Under the pieces are notes generated by a model, which saw only the letters and a program-made list of their open reading frames with translations, was not told the DNA's origin and searched no databases. From Planctomycetota bacterium (GTDB lineage Bacteria > Planctomycetota > Phycisphaerae > Phycisphaerales > SM1A02): a stretch of 45,984 nt of DNA. This document shows positions 40,998 to 45,984 of this stretch, one piece after another (the stretch's first letter is position 1; every line of letters starts with the position of its first letter). Both the position numbers and the translations under genes were made by a program. The DNA is taken from the NCBI GenBank assembly GCA_014381555.1, contig JACNLO010000042.1, forward strand, positions 1 through 45,984, written 5' to 3'.

Positions 40998-41750
40998 TTA
41001 ACAGGTTAGCCCGCCATCAACGACAAGCACTTGGCCAGTCACATACCCCGCATCCTCAGACGCAAGGTATGACACTGCAGAGGCGATTTCAGAAGATTGC
41101 CCATATCTGCGAAGTGGCACCATTTTTTCGACACCCTTTCGAATCTCTTCGCCAAGCGACGCTGTCATATCTGTTTCGATATAGCCAGGTGCAATTGCAT
41201 TTGCAGTAATTCCTTTGGAACCAAACTCTTTAGCAATCGTTTTGGTCAGTCCAACAAGCCCAGCCTTAGCCGAAGCATAATTCGCCTGCCCGGCATTTCC
41301 ACTAATCCCAGTAACCGATGTGATATTAATAATTCTTCCCCATCGGCCTTTCATCATCGGTCTTGCTACTGCCTTGCAACCAGCAAAGACTGAACGAAGA
41401 TTCACATTCATCACGACATCAAAATCTTCCAAAGTCATACGAAGCATCAGTCCATCTTTTGTCATTCCAGCGTTATTCACTAGAACATCAATACGACCAT
41501 ATTGCTCTGCGATTTCATCAATCGCTGCCGTATATGCTTCTGCGTCAGACAAATCGCAAATGTGAGAACTCGCTTGCCCACCAGTTACATCTATTTCTTT
41601 TTCTACTTTAACGAGCGCGTCGATATTCCTTGCCACCATTGCAACAATAAATCCATCGCTTGCAAGACGCAAAGCAATCGCTTTACCTATACCTCGATTT
41701 GCCCCAGAAACAATTGCAACTCGGGCTTCTTGTATATTTTCGTTGGAAAT
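40998..41750 (-). CDS. fabG: 3-Oxoacyl-ACP reductase, apparently with an ATT start codon
   Basis: FabG reduces 3-oxoacyl-ACP with NADPH. With the start at 41750 the protein is 250 aa: SNENIQEARVAIVSGANRGIGKA holds the NADPH loop GANRGIG, NNAG follows, and the catalytic triad is in ITSVTGISGNAGQANYASAKAG (Ser, Tyr, Lys). VDGGLTC ends the protein. The first in-frame TTG (41672) lies inside the Rossmann fold and would remove the cofactor motif. Between an in-frame TAA (41754-41756) and the conserved VAIV, the only possible starts are ATT (41748-41750) and ATA. ATT has GGAG six bases upstream, as expected for initiation. A sequencing error is the other explanation. Confidence 0.9.
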   Translation of the reverse strand: MSNENIQEARVAIVSGANRGIGKAIALRLASDGFIVAMVARNIDALVKVEKEIDVTGGQASSHICDLSDAEAYTAAIDEIAEQYGRIDVLVNNAGMTKDGLMLRMTLEDFDVVMNVNLRSVFAGCKAVARPMMKGRWGRIINITSVTGISGNAGQANYASAKAGLVGLTKTIAKEFGSKGITANAIAPGYIETDMTASLGEEIRKGVEKMVPLRRYGQSSEIASAVSYLASEDAGYVTGQVLVVDGGLTC

Positions 41751-41775
41751 AGTTTACTCCGTTCCTGTGTGGGTA
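41751..41775 (-). promoter_or_regulatory. Ribosome-binding site that decides the fabG ATT start
   Basis: On the minus strand GGAAC-GGAG is followed by TAAACT and then ATT. GGAG with a 6-base spacer is a normal Shine-Dalgarno position for the ATT. No ATG, GTG or TTG exists in this 25-bp gap in any frame that could lead into fabG. Confidence 0.6.
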
Positions 41776-42498
41776 TTATTGCCCAAGTGGTCCACCTGGT
41801 CGGCTTGGCGGCGGCCCAGGTCGAGATTCGTCAGTACCAACTGACCCGTCAGTACTTGTTATCTCACCAGCCAAAGAATACGAAGTTTCTTCATCTGGTT
41901 GTAATGCTATTTCTGCCTGCTTGCTTTTTAAATCGAAATAATTTTGAACCAAATTGCCACTTAGTTTTTCTATAAGGTTCGGGGATGTTTCTGCTGCACT
42001 AAAAGTAAAATCAGATCCTTTGTTCTGATAAAACCACATCTGTACCTGATAATCCATACCAATTTCATAAATTGCCATGACGCAGGATGTTCCCTCTGGA
42101 CTTTCGCCAGTCAACAACTCAATGAGAGAAACACTGTCCATATATGATGACATGTTCTCTTTAGACATTGTGTCGAGTTCCATGTGGTCGCTGTAGGACA
42201 ACATGCTTTTAATTGAGTCCAAATCTGATTGAATCATTGCGTTAAAAAAATTAAGGATTGCAATTCGCTCTGATTCTCGTCGAGGAGCTTCATCCTCACT
42301 GAGGAATATTCTGTTATCTATTGATAAATCCGAAACTAGTTGATCGACTGTTTTTGCTTTTGGTCGCTTGGGCGCAGTTGGTTTCTGGGTTACAACTTGC
42401 TTTGGCTTTTCTTCTTCTCCTCCGCATCCAATTCCAAAAACTGAAATTGCAAGGAACATCAAGAGTACTGACCATACGCTTTTATTTTGGTTCATCAT
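41776..42498 (-). CDS. Hypothetical lipoprotein inside the fab operon
   Basis: This 240-aa protein starts with a type II signal peptide (NKSVWSVLLMFLAISVFGIGC). Cys25 lies in a GIGC lipobox, then an EEEKPKQVV linker. A domain at ~55-210 (TVDQLVSDLSID, IAILNFFNAMIQSDLDSIKSML, VMAIYEIGMDYQVQMWFYQN) looks alpha/beta and resembles small ligand- or surface-binding lipoprotein domains. The tail ends RPGPPPSRPGGPLGQ, a Pro/Gly stretch. I do not know the family. It overlaps fabD by 17 bp and is followed by fabG after 25 bp. A lipoprotein is unusual here and may link the envelope to lipid synthesis. Confidence 0.65.
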   Translation of the reverse strand: MMNQNKSVWSVLLMFLAISVFGIGCGGEEEKPKQVVTQKPTAPKRPKAKTVDQLVSDLSIDNRIFLSEDEAPRRESERIAILNFFNAMIQSDLDSIKSMLSYSDHMELDTMSKENMSSYMDSVSLIELLTGESPEGTSCVMAIYEIGMDYQVQMWFYQNKGSDFTFSAAETSPNLIEKLSGNLVQNYFDLKSKQAEIALQPDEETSYSLAGEITSTDGSVGTDESRPGPPPSRPGGPLGQ

Positions 42499-43405
42499 GG
42501 GACTGTACCTTTACATCTCTATTCACTCGTCGCATGAGACCCCGCAGCACACCGCTTGGGGCAAGTTCATGCCAACTGCACCCATCATACTCTTTTGCCA
42601 TTTTGTTGCAAGATTGTGCCCAGCGAACTGAGCCAGTTATTTGGTCGACAAGACGGTCTGCGATGGTTTCTGGGCTATGTAAATCAGCGGTCACATTCGA
42701 CCATACATCGATTTTTGGTGCCAGTAATGTCGCTTCTGCTAGGGCTTCTCGCATTCCCTTTGCAGCAGGAGCCATAAAAGGCGAATGGAACGCACCAGCA
42801 ACAGAAAGTGCTGTTGCACGAACACCCTTTTCCTCTGCAAGCGTTGCAACACGCTCGCACGCAGCCACGGAACCACTAAGCACTGTCTGACCTGGCGCAT
42901 TAAAGTTAGCAGCAACAAGTATCTCGTCACCCTCTTTTGCATCATCGCAAAGAGCAAGTGCAGCATCATCATCGCCCATCACTGCAACCATCGTGCTTTC
43001 TTTTGCTTCTGCGGCTGCTTGCATCAATTGTCCGCGTTTTGCTACAAGTCGCAGTCCATCAGCAAATGAAAAGACTCCTGCAAGATGCAGCGCTGTGTAT
43101 TCACCAAGGGAAAGTCCAGCTGTTGCAACCATATCGCCAACAAGACCTTGTTCACGAAGTCCATGCCATGATGCAACTGAGCATGTGTAAATTGCAGGTT
43201 GGCTTATATTCGTTTTATTGATTTCACCGTTTGGATCGTTGAAACAAATTTCACTCAATGGCAACCCAAGTGAGTTACCAATGACTGCGTCTGCTTCTTC
43301 AAAAATTGCTTTTGCAGCTGGAGAAGCGTCGAACCACGCTTTACCCATGCCAGCTTTTTGTGCACCTTGACCAGGACATAATGCAACGAGTTTCGACATT
43401 GTCAT
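42482..43405 (-). CDS. fabD: Malonyl-CoA:ACP transacylase
   Basis: FabD moves malonyl from CoA to ACP to feed elongation. The 307-aa protein begins MTMSKLVALCPGQGAQKAGMG. The nucleophile Ser is in AGLSLGEYTAL near residue 95; GLSLG instead of GHSLG is also seen in other phyla. The Arg is in the VAKRGQLMQ segment, and the active-site His is in VAGAFHSPFM near residue 205. The start at 43405 overlaps the fabH stop by ATGA; ATG at 43399 is possible. Its stop lies inside the lipoprotein gene by 17 bp. Confidence 0.94.
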   Translation of the reverse strand: MTMSKLVALCPGQGAQKAGMGKAWFDASPAAKAIFEEADAVIGNSLGLPLSEICFNDPNGEINKTNISQPAIYTCSVASWHGLREQGLVGDMVATAGLSLGEYTALHLAGVFSFADGLRLVAKRGQLMQAAAEAKESTMVAVMGDDDAALALCDDAKEGDEILVAANFNAPGQTVLSGSVAACERVATLAEEKGVRATALSVAGAFHSPFMAPAAKGMREALAEATLLAPKIDVWSNVTADLHSPETIADRLVDQITGSVRWAQSCNKMAKEYDGCSWHELAPSGVLRGLMRRVNRDVKVQSHDEPK

Positions 43406-44397
43406 ATTCTCCAAGCGCTGCTTGCCCACGTGAGTCCTCCACCAAAGGCAAGGAGCACGATTACATCGCCGCGTTTAATTTTTCCATCTTGCCAGAGTTG
43501 GTCAAAACAAAGCGCAGCCGCGCCCGCTGAACTGTTTCCAAAGTGGCTAATGTTTTTATACACCTTGTCGTCAGCTAACCCCAGTTTTTTCTGCGCTGAT
43601 TCAATTATGCGCATGTTTGATTGGTGACAGATGAATTGGCTCACATCATCAGGCGTTAAGCCGGTTTCTTCAAGAAGTGTTTCTGCAATTTCTTGGAAGG
43701 TTGTCACTGCAAATTTATATACTTCTTTGCCCTTCATTCTCAGATTGCCGTATGAAGTCGTCGCCGTATCTCCTTGAACTACGTCTTCTTCACAAGAGGG
43801 AATGTATAAAGCCGGCCATGGCTGGCCATCAGCATTCATAGTCTGGTAAAAACAACCAACCTCTGGGTCATCGCATTTTTGTAATATAACTGCTCCCGCT
43901 GCATCGCCAAACAAAATGGAAGTTCCGCGGTCAAGCGGATCAGTCAACTTACTCATTGCATCACAACCAACAACTGCAATCGTATGTTGTGTACCGCTTC
44001 GAATCAAACTATCTGCTAGGTTCATCGCGTATACAAAGCCAGAGCAAGCGGCGACTATGTCAAACGCACCAGCAGGAGCAGCGTTTACTTTTGCTGATAA
44101 CCTGCATGCGTTGGAAGGGCATGTCATTTCAGAAGTCACTGAAGCGCAAATGATTAAGGAAAGATCTGACCCTTTGATTCCCGCATCGTCAAGCGCTTTT
44201 TTTAACGCCCGCGTCTGCAATTCAAACGTGCCTTCGTCTTCATTGCAATAGTGGCGTTCGACGATTCCGGTTCTCTGTTCGATCCATTCCACATCGACAT
44301 CAAATCGTTTTGCCAACTCTTCGTTTCCTAGAATGTTGTCTGGCACTGCGGAACCCGTGCCAACAACACGAACGCCGCAAGGTTCAAAAGTTGTCAT
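43402..44397 (-). CDS. fabH: Beta-ketoacyl-ACP synthase III
   Basis: FabH starts fatty-acid synthesis by condensing acetyl-CoA with malonyl-ACP. The 331-aa protein shows the catalytic Cys in DIVAACSGFVYAM near residue 115, His in FICHQSNMRIIE near 253, and Asn in HFGNSSAGA near 284. IEQRTGIVERHYC, near residue 38, is the family N-terminal mark. It starts at an ATGA overlap with plsX and ends in an ATGA overlap with fabD. Confidence 0.96.
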   Translation of the reverse strand: MTTFEPCGVRVVGTGSAVPDNILGNEELAKRFDVDVEWIEQRTGIVERHYCNEDEGTFELQTRALKKALDDAGIKGSDLSLIICASVTSEMTCPSNACRLSAKVNAAPAGAFDIVAACSGFVYAMNLADSLIRSGTQHTIAVVGCDAMSKLTDPLDRGTSILFGDAAGAVILQKCDDPEVGCFYQTMNADGQPWPALYIPSCEEDVVQGDTATTSYGNLRMKGKEVYKFAVTTFQEIAETLLEETGLTPDDVSQFICHQSNMRIIESAQKKLGLADDKVYKNISHFGNSSAGAAALCFDQLWQDGKIKRGDVIVLLAFGGGLTWASSAWRI

Positions 44398-45416
44398 GCG
44401 ACACTCACTTCTTCTTCGATGGTCGCAAGTTGTTCAATGATATGTTTGTTGACACCCGCGGTTGAAAACTGTTTCACTCTAACAATTGCATTAGTAATCG
44501 TTCTAGCTTCAGAACTCCCATGACAAATCATACTGATTCCATTTACACCAAGAAGTGGTGCACCACCGTACTCATGGTAGTCATAATCAGCGTAAAATTT
44601 TTGCATAATAGGTTTGAATGCCTCCGCGAGTTTCGGATCAGCTGCAGCAACATCTCGAGCTATTTTTGTAAGTAGCCCTGTTGCAAGACCTTCAGCAAGT
44701 TTGATGCTCACGTTTCCAACGATACCATCAGTAATTACAACGTCTGCGCCACCATCAAAAAGCGTGCGACCTTCGATATAGCCAACGAAATTAATGTCCG
44801 GTGCTGCGCGAAGCATATCGCGAACGAGTTTTAGATTGCTTGTGCCCTTTTGTTCTTCACCACCAACATTCATCAGTGCAACGCGAGGGTTCTCGATACC
44901 TAGAATTCGTTTTGCATAGACTTTTCCCATAACGCCATATTGTGCAAGATGAATAGGTTTTGGTTCGATATTTGCCCCAACATCGATGAATGCGACGGTT
45001 CCTGCAAACGTTGGGACTGCGGCTGCAATTCCGGGGCGGTGAACACCATCTAGCCTTCGCAAATACATTTGGCTACCAGCAACAAACGCGCCAGTGTTGC
45101 CTGCAGATATTACTGCGTCAAGTGGGTTATTCGCTTTTTGTGATCCATCTTTGCACATGACAACAAGAGAACTATCTTGCTTACTTCGTACAGCATCGAC
45201 TGGACTTTCGTCCATTGAAATAGTCTCTGAAGTTCCGACGATTTCAATTTGGGCTGGGCCAACGTTTGTGTTTTCAATTCCACCGCGAATAATTTGTTCG
45301 TCGCCGTATAAAACGACTACGTCGTCTGATTCTAATTGTGCAGTTGCCTCGAGTGCGCCATCTAGAATAGGGTCGGGCGCTAAATCCCCCCCCATCACAT
45401 CAATGCCGATTCGCAT
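44394..45416 (-). CDS. plsX: Phosphate acyltransferase
   Basis: PlsX makes acyl-phosphate from acyl-ACP, the first step of phospholipid synthesis with PlsY. The 340-aa protein begins IGIDVMGGDLAPDPILDGAL and has SAGNTGAFVAGSQMYLRRL, IDVGANIEPKP, LMNVGGEEQKGTS, GYIEGRTLFDGGADVVITDGIVGN and EYGGAPLLGVNG, all family hallmarks. It follows rpmF after 6 bp. It is peripheral at the membrane. PlsY is not in the window. Confidence 0.96.
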   Translation of the reverse strand: MRIGIDVMGGDLAPDPILDGALEATAQLESDDVVVLYGDEQIIRGGIENTNVGPAQIEIVGTSETISMDESPVDAVRSKQDSSLVVMCKDGSQKANNPLDAVISAGNTGAFVAGSQMYLRRLDGVHRPGIAAAVPTFAGTVAFIDVGANIEPKPIHLAQYGVMGKVYAKRILGIENPRVALMNVGGEEQKGTSNLKLVRDMLRAAPDINFVGYIEGRTLFDGGADVVITDGIVGNVSIKLAEGLATGLLTKIARDVAAADPKLAEAFKPIMQKFYADYDYHEYGGAPLLGVNGISMICHGSSEARTITNAIVRVKQFSTAGVNKHIIEQLATIEEEVSVA

Positions 45417-45422
45417 TAATGG

Positions 45423-45602
45423 TTACGCCTTTGTAGCTTTAACTTGAAGACCTGGGCGAACGTAGCCGCAACTTGGACATGAGCGATGTGGCAATCGATT
45501 GCTGCCACAATTTGGGCAGAGTGCCAAGTTCGTGCTGCTAAGCGCGTGGTGTGAGCGGCGCTTTCGCTTGCGTGCTGGGGATGTTCGTAGTTTTGGGAGC
45601 AT
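45423..45602 (-). CDS. rpmF: 50S ribosomal protein L32
   Basis: L32 is 59 aa here: MLPKLRTSPARKRKRRSHHAL followed by a zinc ribbon CPNC-x10-CPSCGYV. The basic N-terminus and ribbon match L32, although the usual MAVPKRK start is replaced by MLPKLRT. A different reading frame of the same DNA also looks open but lacks this homology. The start is ATG at 45602. rpmF, plsX and fabH form the classic ribosomal-to-lipid operon head. DUF177/YceD, which often precedes rpmF, is not visible upstream. Confidence 0.93.
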   Translation of the reverse strand: MLPKLRTSPARKRKRRSHHALSSTNLALCPNCGSNRLPHRSCPSCGYVRPGLQVKATKA

Positions 45603-45725
45603 CGTTCTATACCTTCTTCAATAAAATGACCGCTTAGGAGCGCTCGAGTGAAGGCGGGATTGTAGCAAAAATGGCAATTCATCGCCACCTCACAACCAAT
45701 ATCGACGTTTTACGATTTTATTCTC

Positions 45726-45826
45726 CTCTGAGACTTTTTTTCAAGCAAAGCAAAATGTGCCGTTTTTAGCGCTTAAAAAGTCTCAGAGGTGATTATTAGC
45801 GCTTAAAAAGTCTCAGAGGTGATTAT
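45726..45826 (-). repeat. 30-bp tandem repeat with matching inverted arm upstream of rpmF
   Basis: A 30-bp unit, beginning TAGCGCTTAAAAAGTCTCAG on the plus strand, occurs twice in exact tandem at 45767-45796 and 45797-45826. CTCTGAGACTTTTT at 45726-45739 is the exact reverse complement of AAAAAGTCTCAGAG in both units, so either copy can pair with it. On the minus strand the array precedes rpmF by about 125 bp and may be part of its leader or operator. Confidence 0.75.
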
Positions 45827-45835
45827 TAGGCTAAA

Positions 45836-45863
45836 AAGAAAGCACGGTAATCCGTGCTTTCTT
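45836..45863 (-). terminator. Intrinsic terminator of the gene at the right edge
   Basis: AAGAAAGCACGG pairs perfectly with CCGTGCTTTCTT (12 bp) around TAAT. On the minus strand a T-rich tract follows. It lies 22 bp after the stop of the partial gene at 45886, which supports that gene being real. A weaker A/T context on the other side could make it two-way. Confidence 0.7.
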
Positions 45864-45885
45864 AAAAATGCGTTTTTGTGCTGCG

Positions 45886-45984
45886 TTAACTGCTGGGTAT
45901 GAAGTGCAGCCATTCGCCGAATAAGAATTCGAGTCGCGCTGCGAGGAGTGCAATACGACCCATCACCGTGTATCCAAAAGAAGC
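45886..45984 (-). CDS. Partial gene: C-terminus of an unknown protein
   Basis: One minus-strand frame is open from the window edge to a TAA at 45886-45888 and gives 32 aa (starting ASFGYTVMGRIALLAARLEF, ending WLHFIPSS). The stop is followed at once by an intrinsic terminator. The residues are mostly hydrophobic with Arg and Glu interspersed. No family can be assigned from this length. A second frame is also open through the terminator, so confidence is limited. Confidence 0.4.
   Translation of the reverse strand, partial: ASFGYTVMGRIALLAARLEFLFGEWLHFIPSS

Noticed and set aside
42482-43405. GLSLG instead of GHSLG in FabD as a sign of lost activity
   Set aside because: The Ser and the later active-site His are present, and the Leu variant is known in active enzymes of other phyla.
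45416-45688. A 90-codon frame over rpmF
   Set aside because: The L32 frame gives the basic N-terminus and CxxC zinc ribbon; this frame is a shift of it.
1-45984. Insertion sequences, prophage or integrase genes
   Set aside because: No transposase, integrase or phage structural protein motif is seen on either strand, and gene content and spacing look like core chromosome.

Overview
The window reads as a bacterial chromosome segment with moderate-to-low GC, dense housekeeping genes and no phage or insertion sequence. The organism is most likely a planctomycete, perhaps Phycisphaerae-like. The supports are a secreted protein ending in a PEP-CTERM-like tail, csrA, an isolated mraZ, lipid A and heptose genes (lpxB, gmhA, a PagL-like deacylase) that imply an outer membrane with LPS, and the run rpmF-plsX-fabH-fabD-fabG-acpP-fabF. 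This placement is inference; no rRNA is present.

Layout. 1-230: tRNA-Pro(GGG) followed by a chain of perfect hairpins and a 14-bp copy of the tRNA 3' part. 230-9208: a YkgJ-type cysteine-cluster protein, two Na+-coupled amino-acid transporters (NSS, AGCS), lpxB facing aspS, a shrunken asparagine-synthetase-like protein, and a DAACS symporter. 9249-16088: trxB with a secreted protein, then ald / class V aminotransferase / gmhA, then an MscS channel. 16287-25890: the PEP-CTERM-like protein, a MauE-thioredoxin fusion, an M20 dipeptidase, a membrane protein with an ABC ATPase, then nadK-serS-tilS. 25881-29543: a lipoprotein / M48 protease / DapF-like operon facing a NifU-like gene. 29699-30900: csrA, a 12-bp tandem array, and mraZ with MraZ-type operator repeats and a possible small partner gene. 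31014-38514: a flavin reductase-like gene facing a glycosyltransferase-like/lipoprotein/DUF2752 operon, then parA with an unknown partner, then aroB with a membrane protein. 38572-45984: tRNA-Glu(TTC), a pagL-like gene, a second 12-bp array, and the fatty-acid/phospholipid operon running right to left from rpmF to fabF. A partial gene lies at the right edge.

How the genes work together. The three Na+-coupled transporters, the dipeptidase and alanine dehydrogenase suggest a life on imported amino acids and peptides. The fab operon, lpxB, gmhA and the PagL-like gene serve the membranes. Many neighbouring genes overlap by ATGA, so translational coupling is common.

Most notable signals. (1) At least eleven start codons lie 6-8 nt downstream of a TANNNT box, which would make their mRNAs leaderless. 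At two divergent gene pairs the -10 boxes of both strands are superimposed. (2) fabG has no ATG, GTG or TTG in its usable start region and appears to start at ATT behind a GGAG. (3) An asparagine-synthetase-like gene has Ser in place of Cys2 and has lost the ATP-binding core. (4) A DapF-like protein lacks the second catalytic Cys. (5) Three perfect 10-bp-spaced TGGGG boxes sit upstream of mraZ. (6) Two 12-bp tandem arrays lie between convergent genes, one with a G-quadruplex pattern just past the fabF stop. No stretch longer than 300 bases lacks a gene or a described element.
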